DNA from: Rhinolophus ferrumequinum
Taxonomy: Eukaryota; Chordata; Mammalia; Chiroptera; Rhinolophidae
Length of the DNA: 64,000 bases
Assembly (NCBI RefSeq): GCF_004115265.2
Contig: NC_046306.1
Location: forward strand, 12,475,324-12,539,323
Reading direction: 5' to 3'
Both the position numbers and the translations under genes were made by a program. Of this stretch, positions 53,260 to 64,000 are shown in pieces. Position 1 is the stretch's first letter. Every line of letters starts with the position of its first letter. Below the pieces are notes generated by a model that saw only the letters and a program-made list of their open reading frames with translations, was not told the DNA's origin and made no database searches.

Positions 53260-53455
53260 CAGCCGTGAGTTTAGAGGTCAGATAGATATGGGTTCAAATC
53301 CCCACATCAGCCTTTAATCCATATGAGCGTGAGCAACCTGAGTGTCACTTTTCCTCTTCTATAAAATGGATAAACCTACTTTCAGTGTTGTTGCAAGGAT
53401 TAAAAGTTTTGTACACGTCGGATCTGGAATGTAATAACTGCTTAATAACATTTAC
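53260..53455 (+). repeat. MIR SINE
   Basis: Forward MIR: GGGTTCAAATCCCCACATCA, TTTCCTCTTCTATAAAATGG, GTTGTTGCAAGGATTAAAAG. Confidence 0.75.
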
Positions 53456-53600
53456 TAACGTTTACTCAACTCTTTGAGGTAGGGACTATTATTTCCACTT
53501 TACAGATGAGAAAACTGAGGTACAGAAAACTGAGATAATTGCCTAAGATCACAGTGAGTGATGGAGCCAAGACTAGAGACCACATGATCCATATCAAAAA
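53440..53600 (-). repeat. MIR SINE
   Basis: Reverse MIR abutting the previous one tail to tail: CACTTTACAGATGAGAAAAC, TGAGGTACAGAAAACTGAG, ATTGCCTAAGATCACAG. The pair could form a hairpin if transcribed. Confidence 0.7.
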
Positions 53601-53608
53601 AAAAAAGG

Positions 53609-53995
53609 GGGGGGCCAGCCCATTGGCTCAGGTGGTTGGAGTGCCCTGCTCCTAAGGCTAAGGTCGCAGGTTCGATTCCCACATGGGCCAGTGAGCTGCG
53701 CCCTCTACAGCTAAGATTACGAACAACAGCTCTCCCTGGAGCTGGGCTGCTGTGGCCTGCCGTGGGCTCTGTGGGCTCTGTGGGCTCTGTGGGCTCTGTG
53801 GGCTCTGTGGGCTCTGTGGGCTCTGTGGGCTCTGTGGGCTGCCATGAGCGGACCAGCTATCGACTGCCTCAGCCAGGGGGAGTACAAGGCTCATAATACC
53901 AGCATGGGCCAGGGAGCTGTGTCCTATATAACTAGACTGAGAAGCAATGGCTTGAACTGGAGTGGGAGGGAGGCACAATAAGGGGGGGCAAGTAG
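53609..53995 (+). mobile_element. tRNA-derived bat SINE with internal 9-bp array
   Basis: GGGCCAGCCCATTGGCTCAG, the B box GGTTCGATTCCCACATGGGC, CTGCGCCCTCTACAGCTAAG and GGAGCTGGGCTGC follow a SINE related to the one at 40716 but with a different body. A tandem array occupies its middle. Confidence 0.82.
53762..53841 (+). repeat. (TGGGCTCTG)n 9-bp tandem array
   Basis: Nearly nine perfect copies of TGGGCTCTG inside the SINE body, starting where the SINE normally has CTGCCGTGGGCT. The near-identity implies recent slippage. Confidence 0.92.
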
Positions 53996-53999
53996 CTGC

Positions 54000-55500
54000 A
54001 CCATTATGATTATTTTGTATTTCTGCATTTTCTTTCCTTTTGAAATTGCCTGTCCTCATCATTCAAGACCCAGCCACCTGCAGAGAAGACTTAGCTTCTC
54101 CCTCTGGTGTGCTACCATCCTCGGTGCATTTCTGCTATGGCCCACATTATATTTCCATTATCCTTGGCCACATCTGTTCCTGGAAGAGTTCTTGGTCACC
54201 TTAGTATTTCTGTTGCCCAAGCAAGAAGGCTGGCATATAGTAGGTGCTCGGTAACGTTTGAACGAACAAACAGACAACATTATAGCAGTTCCACGTTGTT
54301 GCCACATTGCCATGCTATTCACAGAACCGAGTTCTGTGCACTCCTAGGGACCGCTACAGCGTGAGCCTCCTAGAGAATCTTCCCCTGGGTTGTGGTCCCT
54401 CCTGTGTCCTCCACAGTACAGGATTCTGCAGAATGAGTTCGTCTTCTTCCCTCCTCTCCAGAGACTATGACAAGTCTATACAACAGACAGAAGAAGCCAC
54501 ACGGTGGCCTGGAGACTGAAAGCTGGGCTGCTTGCCTTGGAGTTGGCACCAAATCCTCCTCCCATCTCCAAGGGCACTGTGTTGCCTCAAAAAACAGACA
54601 GCTGGTGCTGCTGGCTCTGAAGGCCAGCCAAGCCCCTGTGGTTTGGCAGAAGAAGAGGTCATTGTCCAACCAGGAAGTGGTCCTGGGGTCTCAGCTGACC
54701 CTAGACTTTTCCAGGCAGGGCTGGGACTCATAATAGCTGAACTGAAGGCTCCCCATAGGCTCACAAACAATTCTACCTCTCCAGAAGGCTGTCGATTCCT
54801 CTCCCCAGGCGGCTCCCTGCCCAAACCCCACAGATCCTAGCATCGCATGCCTGTGGTACTAAGAGGTTTATTGACATGCTGACAGCAATCAAGCTAGTCT
54901 AGCTTCCCATCACTCACCTTCAAGGAAAGTGAAGTAACCTGGGAGCTGAGAACCCCCGCAAAGCAGAGCTGCAGCGTTCATGGGCTGCAGCCCAGAAAGC
55001 TCAGCCACAGTCAGGAGGTTGAGCCTTGCTACTAAAGGGAAAAGGCACAAGAGGACACAGACCGTGTGTGCATCAAAGTCATAAGCAATCCAGAAAAACT
55101 GCACAATTTAACATGACACTGGGCCCTGGCCCAGCTTAGACGATGACCTCAACTTGGACACAGGCTTTTAGACAAAGGAGCACAAAACTCCCACAAGTCT
55201 CTCCCTAGCGCTTAGGAACTGTCACTTACAATGGCTTCCTGCGGGAGTGAAAGCAGGATGGGACGATCAGAAGACTGCAGCCCTGTCACTCAGCCTGGAT
55301 GGCACAAAGAGCTTTGGAATTTAGGATGAAGGGCTCTGATCCCATCAGTGGTGTCTGATGTAGGAAGGCAGGTGGAATGACTCGTTTTTTTCTAATGTGA
55401 GAAAATGACTTCAATACTTCACGTTCCTTAAGGCTAGGTCCTATAACCGCTCCTCTCATTCTCCTCTCCCCCTGGGCAAGCTCCTGCACACCCATGGCTT
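54000..55500. other. Intergenic, nothing recognised
   Basis: Between the SINE and the next L2. Frames of up to 119 codons overlap on both strands at 54,370-54,840, but no domain, splice pattern or known gene supports them. Confidence 0.4.
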
Positions 55501-55519
55501 CATTGACCACTTATACATT

Positions 55520-56475
55520 GATAACTCACATATTTATTTTCCAGCCCAATCCTCTCACCTAAATCCCACACTCGTGAGTCCAACGACCTACTCAACATGT
55601 CCTCTTGGAGATCTCAAACTCATCACATCCAAAACCAAATTTATGACCTTCCCAAACCTGATTCTCTCCCAAACTCCCCGTCTGGGTGAAGCACCCTCCA
55701 AATCATCCTATTGCAAAAGGCAGAAACAGTGGTGGCACTCCTGACCCCTTCCTTTCTCACACCCACCTCTCAAACCGTTTGGAATTTGCCTCCTAAATCT
55801 TCATTCCTTCCAGTTTTCTACATCCCCCACTACCTCCACCCTAGTCCATTACCTCTTATCTAGATGGCTACAATCTCCTGGTTTCCAGACACCCACTTCG
55901 GTCCCCTCCAATCAGTACTCCACAAGGAGGTCTTCCAGCCATTCTTCGCCTAGGTTACTCCTCCTCATCCTTCAGATCTCAGCAAATGCCATTTCCTCAA
56001 GGGAAACACTCCGTCACGTCTCTGAATAGTGCTGTTTCCTAGCACTAGTCATAGTTGCAGTTTTACATGTGGCCCCCACTGGAGTCTAAACTCCGTAAGA
56101 GCAGGCCTTTTTGCCACTACTACATTCCCGAGGCCGTGCTCAGTGTCTCATGTTCAACACTGACATCTAATGTTTACTGAATGAATGTCATTATTTATAC
56201 CGTGCCTCAACCCAGTTAAACTGATCACCACAATCTTCTGGGCCACTGTTACCTCTTCATGGATTATTGCGTCATATGTCTGTCCTGACCCTGTCCTTCC
56301 TCCAGTATATTCTTTACACTGCAGCCAGAATTATCTTTTCAACAGGCAAATTCACCCATTTGTGATCTTTCATTACTCCCAATAAAGTTCAAATTCACGA
56401 ACGTGGCCTCTAATGTGTAATCTGCTAGTTACCTATCCAAAGACTATCGTCCTCTTGTTCCTTAGTAACATAACC
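55520..56475 (+). repeat. L2 LINE, about 950 bp
   Basis: CTTGGAGATCTCAAACTCAT, GGCACTCCTGACCCCTTCC, TCTAGATGGCTACAATCTCC and ACTGCAGCCAGAATTATC are typical L2 ORF and 3' blocks. They may represent two overlapping insertions, since 3'-end motifs recur at about 56,100 and 56,300. Confidence 0.75.
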
Positions 56476-56479
56476 CTGA

Positions 56480-57055
56480 TTACAGCAGTGTGCCCTACGA
56501 AAGGACCATCCCAGCCTCCCCGTGACCAGCGTGTTGGAGAGGTTTGAAAGGTCGTACAGAAATCAGATACATTGGTAATTCAGTGACTTGAGGGTTATCT
56601 TTCCAAAGGCCAGAATTTCCTTTCTCCCAGATAATGCTGTGTCCTCATGTCTGCAAAACGTCCACAAATGAAACGTTTCTCGTGTTTGGCCAATGAGATG
56701 AAAGTGGATGGTACTGGTTAGAACTTCCAAGTATGTTTCTTGACGTGGGAGTAGACAGCTGGGTGTGCTTTGGCCATCCCCAATTTCTTCTGCTTTCTGC
56801 CAGTTTCAAGGACATGATGGCAGGGGCTTCATCAGCTAGTTTAGACATGAACTAGCAATAAGAACTCGAGACATGTGCCTGGGCTGGCTGAGCAAAAAGA
56901 GCCCAATAGGACCCTGATGCCCACTAACTATGGAGCGGCTCTAGAGCCCTATACTTTGGACTTCTTTTATATGAAGACATAAGTGTATATCCTAAGTCAC
57001 TGATAGTTTGCGAACAGCCAAATTGAAAGTTGATACAGGCTTCTAAGCATTTCAT
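56480..57055. other. Intergenic, nothing recognised
   Basis: Mixed-composition sequence between two L2 fragments. No gene or repeat was identified. Confidence 0.4.
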
Positions 57056-57059
57056 GACT

Positions 57060-57420
57060 TGACCTCTGTCAGTCTTACCTCTCCCTTCATCTTCTTCTCA
57101 AATTCAACAGTTCAGCCACGTTGAGTGTTTTTAAGTTCCTCCAGGCTATTTTTCTCCATTGAAAGTCTTCCCAAGCTGCTCTTTCTGCCTGGATTACAAC
57201 CCCCACCTAGCTAGCTCCTACTCACCTCCTACTCATGCTCTGGATCTCAATTTAAAAATCAGCTCTTCAGCAACCGTACAGGCTAAGATGCCCCTACTTT
57301 CTGACACCACAGCCGCTCCTTGTCATGCTACGTGTTACACTGTGAAGGGTGGTATTCACTTGCTGTCCTCCTCCAAGACAGTACCGCCTTCTTATTCAAA
57401 CTAGATGCCGAAGTCCCAGC
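57060..57420 (+). repeat. L2 LINE fragment
   Basis: TCTTTCTGCCTGGATTACAA, CTCACCTCCTACTCATGCTC, AAAATCAGCTCTTCAGC. It lies just beyond the DBNDD2 3' end. Confidence 0.6.
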
Positions 57421-57534
57421 ACAGGAGTGAGCATTGCTTCAGTAAAAGGAGTAGATGAGTAGGGGAAGATGGTGTTGATTAGAAATATAGTGGGTTTGAT
57501 ATCTTTGCAATGTGAAAAAATGAAGTGGAATGGC

Positions 57535-57997
57535 TGGTGTATTATTTGTTTATTATTTACACCGTGCCCTGTTCCAAAAGAGGACGTAAGGAAGCAGGAT
57601 GGCGGAGTCCCACCTCACTTGAGTGCTAAGGAGTTCACATCCATTTAGAGACACTGGTGTAGGAGAGAGAGACTGTTAGAAGGCTGCAGGATAGTTTGGG
57701 GGAGGAAGGAGTGCTAAGAAAAGCAGTGGCATCACGTCCTACCTCATCTCCATCTCCTTGCTTGCAAGCTGTACCTCAGGAGTAAGCCAAAAACTCGTGG
57801 CAGGGTTGCAGCGGGACAAGGTTAGCAGGAAAGCAGGAGAGGGTTAATTCCCAGGGAGGCACACCACCCCGCCATCCTTTCCTCCTGGTGGTGCCTACTA
57901 CAAGGAGAGTCTGGTCTTCTCTGAAGGACCCTGGCTGGCCCTAGGGTCTCAAGTGGAGAATAGCCAGCTCGGTCAGTCCATAGGTGGGGGCCCACTG
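57535..57997 (-). other. DBNDD2: DBNDD2 3'UTR with probable polyadenylation signal
   Basis: AATAAA on the minus strand at about 57553-57548 (context GTAAATAATAAACAAATAATA) is the first canonical signal after the stop. It would give a 3'UTR of about 450 nt. The assignment rests on position alone. Confidence 0.55.
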
Positions 57998-59597
57998 CTA
58001 GCTGCAGGCTCCAGGCTCTGCCCCTCCATCACCCCCACCCTCCTCATCATCAGACTGTGCCAAGGGCGTGTCTGCTCCGCCGTCACTGGGATTTGGGCTG
58101 TGCAGGTTGGTGGAAGAGTCAGAAGATGAGGAGGAAATGCGGGATGTGGTCCTGTCTGGTATGTGCGTTGGCAGGCTCCGCTCCTCTGGATGGTCGTCCA
58201 GCCCTGCCCAGAGAGAAGAGCTGGTCAGGGTCACAAACAGGGCTTCAGAGGACTCTCAGATATGATCTGGCCGGGAGAAACCGAAGCCCAGACAGGGTCA
58301 GGGACTTGTCCAGAGTCACTTAGCCAGTCCAGCAAAGAGCCCGGTCTTCTGACTCCTAGTTCCTCCTACTTCTGGGAGCCTGTCTGGGCTCCAGAGTCAG
58401 GTCAATCAATGCAAGAGCGTGAGTTCTACCTGTCACTTACTTGCTACTGAGTAGCTTCGGGCAAGTCACTTTCCCTCTCAAGCACTCTGCTCCTCCTCTG
58501 TAAAAAAATGGGATACCTACATTCCAGAAGGGTTTTGAGGATAAAACCTAAGAATGCTTATAAAATGTCTGGCACGTAGTAGGCTATCAGTAGCAGCAGT
58601 TTTAAATAAGTGAATATCTTTTGTAAGTTAAACATACAGGCTTTGGAGTAACAGAGCCAGGGTTTGAACCCAGCTTTGCCACCTTCTGGCTATGTGACAA
58701 CTTCTCTAACTTCCTTCTTTATAAATGGAGATAATACCACCTGCCCTAATAGGACATTGTAAGGCTTGAGATAATATATGTAAAGTATTTTAGCACAGTA
58801 TTAGAAATCTAATAAAGTGCTCAATAAATATTATTAAGATGACTAATACTGCTTACCTTACCTAATGTAAATATTACATTTTTATATTATTTTAATTACA
58901 TTAATTTCACAAATGTAAAATTAGCAAAGGCTAAGGGGGTTGAGCATTCCTAGAACCTTGGATTGGGGATCTGTAACCCAGTTCCCCTCAGGGTCAACTT
59001 CCTTAAAATCAGAACAAACAGCTGTTTCATTGGTGGCAACGCCCCCTTCCAGCCCCCACGGCTATACTTCCCCAGCCCAGCCTTGCAGCCTCACTCCAGA
59101 GCCCGACATCCGGCCCTGGCTAACTGGTGCCCATCTCCCAGCAGCGGGGCATACCAGATGTCTGGGGGGTTGGTGGAGGATCTTCGCAAGGCAAGAACAC
59201 GTCTGCTCCGTCCTGATCCCCAAGGTCAATAAGTTCCACTTGCTCCAATGCGTCCACATTCACTTCCATGGATGAGATACTACCTATGGGGGCTGCAGAT
59301 CAAGAAGGGGGCAAGTCAGGAGGACCCAGGCGGTAGGATGGTCAGCGATGTGTCAGGTCCAGAGACAGAAGTTCAGAGGGCCAAGAAAATAAGAGAGGAG
59401 GGGGCCCTACAAGACGTCCTCCCTATCCTAGGCCCTCTCCCCAGGTCTTAGAACTTACGTCTCTGCGACTCAAGATGCAGGTGGGACAAGGGGAAGACAA
59501 ACTCTGTCTCTGGCTGTAAAATGTCCTCAAAGAATTTTTGCCGCTCCCGCAGGCGGAGCTGCTGGCGCTCCAGGGCTGCCCGAGGATTTGGGTCCAT
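57998..59597 (-). CDS. DBNDD2: DBNDD2, dysbindin domain-containing protein 2
   Basis: Coding exons are 59597-59459, 59292-59155 and 58203-57998, with phase-1 GT/AG junctions. They encode 160 residues, against 161 in human. Exon 1 begins [20 protein letters not shown], a basic, coiled-coil-prone segment, then [15 protein letters not shown] of the dysbindin domain. Exon 2 carries the acidic [20 protein letters not shown] and [13 protein letters not shown] segments. Exon 3 is rich in Ser and Asp/Glu ([18 protein letters not shown], then an acidic run) and ends GGAEPGACS. The human protein is a small cytoplasmic binding partner of casein kinase 1 isoforms that reduces their activity. The acceptor AG at 59607-59606 puts the ATG eight bases into its exon, so the 5'UTR is completed by upstream noncoding exons in the CpG island. 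In human this gene also joins SYS1 in read-through transcripts; SYS1 would lie beyond the right edge. Confidence 0.96.
58405..58605 (+). repeat. MIR SINE
   Basis: Forward MIR: GAGTTCTACCTGTCACTTAC, GGGCAAGTCACTTTCCCTCT, TCTGGCACGTAGTAGGC, in DBNDD2 intron. Confidence 0.78.
58625..58850 (+). repeat. MIR SINE
   Basis: Forward MIR: GAGCCAGGGTTTGAACCCAG, CACCTTCTGGCTATGTGACA, AAAGTGCTCAATAAATATTA. It directly follows another MIR in the same orientation. Confidence 0.8.
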
Positions 59598-59605
59598 GTC
59601 AGCTC

Positions 59606-60640
59606 CTGGAGGGTGGAAGAGCAAGCTATGAAGTTGAGAGGGAATGCAGGGAGTGGGGGCGGGGGGCTAGGCTTGGGGAGTCCCACTGCAGCCAGCATCC
59701 CAGTAGTGGGGCCTCTGGTTCCAGCCCAGACACTTCTGGACTTGGCTTTCTCCTTCCCCTTCCCTGAAACAAAGTCCATTACCACAAACTTCAAGTCTCA
59801 TGCAGAGGCGGGGCTTACCCTAGCTCCACAAAGGGGATGCCAGTTCCAGGCACAGCAAGAGAGGCTCCTCTGTATTCAGGGGACAGACGCCGCCAATGGC
59901 CAAATCTCAGAATCATGCCCTCTGAGAGGGGTTGGAGGGACTGGTCTGGCCCAGAAAGGGGAGGCACTTTTTCCACTTTATGGACCTGGCATCTCCTCAG
60001 AAGGCCAGGGAGGAGGATGGGACAAAGATCTCAAGGTGGAGTGTCTTCTTCCTCTAGTACTGCAACTCCAGTTCCTGCCCGTTCTTCAGAACCCAGACAA
60101 AAGCTAGAGCTCTCTCTCTCTCTCTCCCCCCACACACATACCCGCGTCACCATCACCCCCATCCACTGCACACCCTGCTCTGAAGCTACAGACCTGACTT
60201 CCAGAGTTAGTTTTGTTCCTAAGGAAATCATCTTTCTAGCCTCAGTCTCCCCATCGGAAAATGCCATAATCATCCTACCTGCCTCAAACACAAGACACTG
60301 CTCCGTAAAATGTAAAGCTCTGATACCTGTGCTATTCAGAGAATCATCCATAGTCTCTTCTCTGTACTCCCACAGCTCTCTATTTGAGCTCCTCTCCTCT
60401 GACATATCTCACTGTCTTATCTCCCCACTAGTCAGTGAGTAGTCATTGGAAGGGCAGGTCCTGGGTCCAATTCAGACCAGGTTCCCAGTGCTGAGAGCTT
60501 TCCAGAACACCAGAGCTCTGGGCCTTCCCAGGCCCTGTATTCAGTCGCATAAGCTCAGCCTCCTTCCAGGCACTGGGCTCTGAGCCCATCACCGGAGGCC
60601 AGGGAGTAACTAACTCGAGGACCAGATCCTCCTCCTCTGT
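59606..60640. other. DBNDD2 5' intron
   Basis: Sequence between the first coding exon and the CpG island. A short (TC)n run lies at about 60108-60127. No further exon or repeat was identified. Confidence 0.45.
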
Positions 60641-62360
60641 AGACTGCCTTTCCCTCCACATGTGGGTGGACTCGAGACCCTGGCCAGCTCCACAGGCGCT
60701 GGGGCGGGCCGCGAGGGACCCAAACCCAAGTGGGCCTGGCAGGGCCACAGAACCGTTGGGAGATTCTGTGGCCACCGGCTGGCGGCGGCGGAGGAAGGAG
60801 GCGCTGACGCCGACTCCTGGGAAAGGCTCTGAGAGCTGTGGCCCAGGTCACAACGCTAAAAATACCCAGGCCCCTGGGGCCGTCTGGTCCTGCAGCGGTT
60901 GGGGGAGGGCGAAGGCTAGGGTAAGGGGAGTGACAGGGACTAGGGGCTCCGGGACGTCCCCTCTCTTTTCCCTTCCCCCAACCCCATCAATCTCACAAGA
61001 TTGAAAGAGCTACCCCCTGGGGGCCGCGAAGCCGAGTGCAAGAGAGAGGAAGGGAGTTGTTTACGCGACTAAAGGTGCTGGGGAGAGGGGTGAAGAAATT
61101 CGGGGGCAGAAGGCTGCCAGGAGCCCGGCGGGGGACCAGTGAAATGGAAAGCACCCTCTCTTTCTGCCCCACCCGCACTGGAGACAGTGAGAGCGAAAGA
61201 ATTCCCTAAAAAGGGACACGCCGCGTCCGCGGGGGAATGGAGGGGAGGCGACAGAGGCCCCTCCGACCCGGCCGTCCCCGCCCCACACCAGCCCTCCCCG
61301 CAGCACCTGCGCCCGCCGCCACCGCGGAGCCCCTACCTGCCGCGCCCGCGGACCCGCTGACTCAATCTGTCCGCTCAGGCGAGACGGCGGCGGGGGCGTG
61401 GGAGCCAACCGCGCCGGCCGGGGTGGGGCTGCGCCGCCGGGTCTCCCCCGGGACGCACGGGCCCTGGGAGCCGGGAACGAGGAAGAGGCGGGAGGCGGAA
61501 GTGGGGGAGGGGTGGCGGCGGGCACACGCGCTCGCCTCTTGTCCAGCGGCCGGGGGGAGCCCCTTCAGGCGCGACAGCTCATACTTCCAGAGCCGCCGAA
61601 AAGTTCCCGGCTCGCATCCTTCCTCCTCGCGCCCAGCCGGCCTCCTCCGCGCTCTCCCCGCCGCCGCCGCCGTCGCCCGCACGCTCGGTTCCGCACGCTC
61701 GGCTCCACTAGCCGCACCCCGCCCGCGGGCGCAGACCCGCTGCAGGAACACGCGCGGGCTCCCGGGCACACACACTTGCTGCTCCAGGACAACCCCGACA
61801 CAACGAGCATGCACCCGCACCCCGACACCCTCGCACACTGATGCGCGCACATCTCGAGAGGGCGCATGCCGGGGAAGAGAGGCTGGGGACTGCCGGAGGG
61901 GGAGGGCACCGACCCCGTACCTCCTGTCAAGACAGGTGCACTGCGGCGGAGCACCCCCTAACCCTGGGACTCACTCGGCAGCCTCTGGTTCCTTGGCTCC
62001 GGGACTGGACAGAGCCACCGCCCAGCCTTTCCAGCGCACTGGGCGGGGTGGGCGCCGGGACGGGGCGGGTCAGAGCTGGAGGGGTGGGCCGCCGCGCCGC
62101 ACTCCTACACACCCGCGAGGAGCCAACTCCCGCAGGGTGCTCAGAAGGGCGCAGCATGCCGGGCTGGCGGGGGTGGAGGGGAGAGGCGCCAACTGCGGGC
62201 CAATAGGGGAAACGCTTGCCCCCTCGCAGCACCTCCTGGCTCAGACCCGTGCTGGAAGTGTCCAATCTAGTTGCTCCCGGACCAAGACTGTGCCCATTCT
62301 CTTTCTTCTCCTCCTCCGGTGCTCCTAGCTCCAGGGGGTGGGGGACGGGGGGGGCGGGGT
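60640..62360 (-). promoter_or_regulatory. DBNDD2: CpG island promoter region of DBNDD2, with alternative noncoding first exons
   Basis: This is the densest CpG and GC block in the window. On the minus strand it offers good splice donors at 61337|61336 (GCAG|GTAGGG) and 61921|61920 (GGAG|GTACGG). Either could feed a noncoding first exon into the acceptor before the DBNDD2 ATG. Long plus-strand frames across it are open because of base composition. In human the gene has several first exons. Which donors are used here cannot be told from sequence. Confidence 0.65.
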
Positions 62361-62419
62361 GGGAGGAGGTGTCTGTCGGAGATGCTTCAGCCATGCAGGT
62401 CACTCAATCATCCTCCAGC

Positions 62420-62735
62420 AAGTCAAGAATAGGACTCATCCTTGGCACCTCCCTGTCCTTCGCTGCCCACATTCAAATAAATCTCCATTTCCTGTCGATT
62501 CTCTTTCCTAAATATCCTTCCAATCTACCATTCCTCTCCGTTTCCACCACCATCTCTCCCTTGGCTCCTACAGCAGCCTTCTATTAATATATGGTTTCCC
62601 TGTCCTCATTCAGGTCCTGCTTCTCTCCAATCCCCACGCAGCAGTCAGTCATCATTTCAGAACCCAAGTCTGATGTGCCACCCCCTGCTTAAATCCCTCC
62701 ATTGTTAGAATAAAATCTAGGCCTGCTATTTGAGC
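62420..62735 (+). repeat. L2 LINE fragment
   Basis: GGACTCATCCTTGGCACCTC, CCACGCAGCAGTCAGTCATC, AAGTCTGATGTGCCACCCCC, GCTTAAATCCCTCCATTG. Confidence 0.75.
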
Positions 62736-62984
62736 TGAGTCTTGAAGAAATGAGTTCAACAAGCAGAGATGAGGGGGAAGGGCATGTGCAAAGGGATGGA
62801 GGAGTGAAAAGTCATGACAGGTTCAGGTTTCCCTGTCAGGGGACCAGCACTGTACAAAAACCTAAAGCACTGCCTCTTCTATTGTTATTGGGATCTCAAA
62901 ACAACTCTGTGAGATAAATACAGCAAACAGCTTTCCCACTATTTTAAAAGCAAGAAAACTAGTTTACGGGAAGCAACAAGTGCA

Positions 62985-63470
62985 GTGGTTGAAAGCACAG
63001 GCGTGGCAGTCAGACCCTCTTGGGTTGTAAACCTAGTTCTGCATCTAGTCAGCTATGTAAAACACTTAATTTCTCTGATCCTGGATTTCCTTGCCTATTA
63101 GGTAGGAATAGTTAATTCCTACCTCTTATGAGATACCGGAAAATAAGACCTAGCCATACAATCAGCTCTAATGCGTCTTTTGGAGCAAAAATTAATATAA
63201 GACCCGGTATTATATTATATTATATTATATTATATTATATTATATTATATTATATTATATTATATTATATTGTATTATATTATATTATATAAGACCCGGT
63301 CTTATAGTAAAATAATATCGGGTCTTATATTAATTTTTGCTCCAAAAGATGCATTAGAGCTGATTGTCCGACTAGGTCTTATTTCCGGGGAAACACGGTA
63401 ATTCACATAAAATGCTTAGTACAGGACTTGGACACTTTGGAGATGCTCGATAAACATTAGCTGTTCTGAT
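62985..63470 (+). repeat. MIR SINE split by a palindromic MITE
   Basis: The MIR runs 62985-63133 (GTGGTTGAAAGCACAGGCG to ATTCCTACCTCTTATGAGA) and resumes at 63401 with ATTCACATAAAATGCTTAGT. The MITE sits exactly between the halves. Confidence 0.82.
63136..63398 (+). mobile_element. Palindromic MITE with TTATA-array core (263 bp)
   Basis: The left arm CCGGAAAATAAGACCTAGCC and right arm GGTCTTATTTCCGGGG...CACGG pair over about 70 bp. TA flanks are at 63134-63135 and 63399-63400. The centre is an almost perfect run of about sixteen TTATA units (63208-63291). It is the same family as at 17189 and 44028. Confidence 0.88.
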
Positions 63471-63544
63471 TGTAATGGATTCTGAGAAAGGGAGTAAACT
63501 GCTTTCATCCATGAATTTCTGAAATTATAGGAAGTGCTCTCTAA

Positions 63545-63770
63545 TAGTTAATACTTCTACAGAGCTTACGTACCTGTCACTCTTATAAGTACTTTGCATA
63601 TATTAACTCTTAATCCTCTTAACAGTCCTGTGAGGTAAGTACTATTATTTTCACTTTACAAATATAGAAACGAAGATGCAGAGAGGTAAAGGGACTTGTC
63701 CAAGACCATAGTAAGTAAGTGATGGAGCTGGAATTCGAACCCAGGTAGGCTGCTTCCAGAGACTGTGTTT
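63545..63770 (-). repeat. MIR SINE
   Basis: Reverse MIR: TTATTTTCACTTTACAAATA, GCAGAGAGGTAAAGGGACTT, GGAGCTGGAATTCGAACCCA. The last 230 bp of the window show nothing recognised. Confidence 0.8.
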
Positions 63771-64000
63771 GTAATCCCTACTCCCAGCCTGTTCCCCTTT
63801 TATCTTGTTTCAGTTTTTATCTTCCAACTAGTGTTTTGTCAGTTTGATTCCTATTTCTTATTAATGGATGGAGTAAATACTTGGTCTCATTTCCCAGCAC
63901 AAAGGAATGAGGCCAAGCCATTGTACAGTGGATGAGAACTCAGATCCCAAAGTCACCTCCCCCCTTTTCAGGCTTATCTCTGGGAACAGGGCTCCATGGA

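Noticed and set aside
54370-54840. Overlapping open frames of 88-119 codons on both strands, considered as a possible small gene
   Set aside because: No domain, signal peptide, splice context or promoter was found, and both strands are equally open.
61237-62328. 363-codon plus-strand open frame
   Set aside because: It lies wholly in the CpG island upstream of DBNDD2. It is Pro/Arg/Gly/Ala-rich with no domain, and overlapping frames on both strands are equally open, so base composition explains it.

Overview
The window is mammalian nuclear DNA, most probably from a rhinolophoid bat (horseshoe or leaf-nosed bat type). Three genes are recognised exon by exon as orthologues of genes that lie side by side on human 20q13.12. 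The interspersed repeats include tRNA-derived composite SINEs of the type I associate with that bat group, a TA-flanked palindromic MITE family, and several closely related LTRs with 5-bp target duplications. The species assignment is inference from repeat content. The gene calls rest on reading the exons and splice sites directly.

Layout on the minus strand, from high to low coordinates, is one head-to-tail series. DBNDD2 comes first (CpG-island start about 61-62 kb, coding exons 59,597-57,998). PIGT follows (12 exons, 51,511-42,474). Next is a small secreted Kunitz-domain gene of the BPTI type (27,308-24,107), then WFDC2/HE4 (12,102-8,458, with a 3'UTR exon at 6,126-5,970). The order DBNDD2-PIGT-WFDC2 and the shared direction match human, with the window reverse-complemented. 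The Kunitz gene between PIGT and WFDC2 has no human counterpart that I know of. It resembles the bovine pancreatic trypsin inhibitor family in signal peptide, intron phase and domain sequence. It has lost both cysteines of the Cys14-Cys38 disulfide and carries a tail of three near-identical 27-residue acidic repeats.

The rest is intronic or intergenic. At 0.9-4.8 kb there is a cluster of one LTR family: two solo LTRs plus one short LTR-internal-LTR element containing a higher-order minisatellite. At 14.4-15.5 kb there is a three-level nest of mobile elements (MER5A-like, LTR, LTR). The stretch at 28.7-32.2 kb is AT-rich and largely unrecognised, and it ends in an 80-bp MADE1-like mariner MITE. 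An L1 3' end with a younger L1 inserted in it occupies 32.3-34.2 kb. Composite SINEs lie at 40.7 and 53.6 kb, and palindromic MITEs at 17.2, 44.0 (PIGT intron) and 63.1 kb. L2 and MIR fossils are scattered throughout.

The genes do not form a pathway. PIGT is a housekeeping ER enzyme subunit and DBNDD2 an intracellular regulator of casein kinase 1. WFDC2 and the Kunitz gene are small secreted cysteine-rich proteins of the protease-inhibitor cluster found in this part of mammalian genomes.
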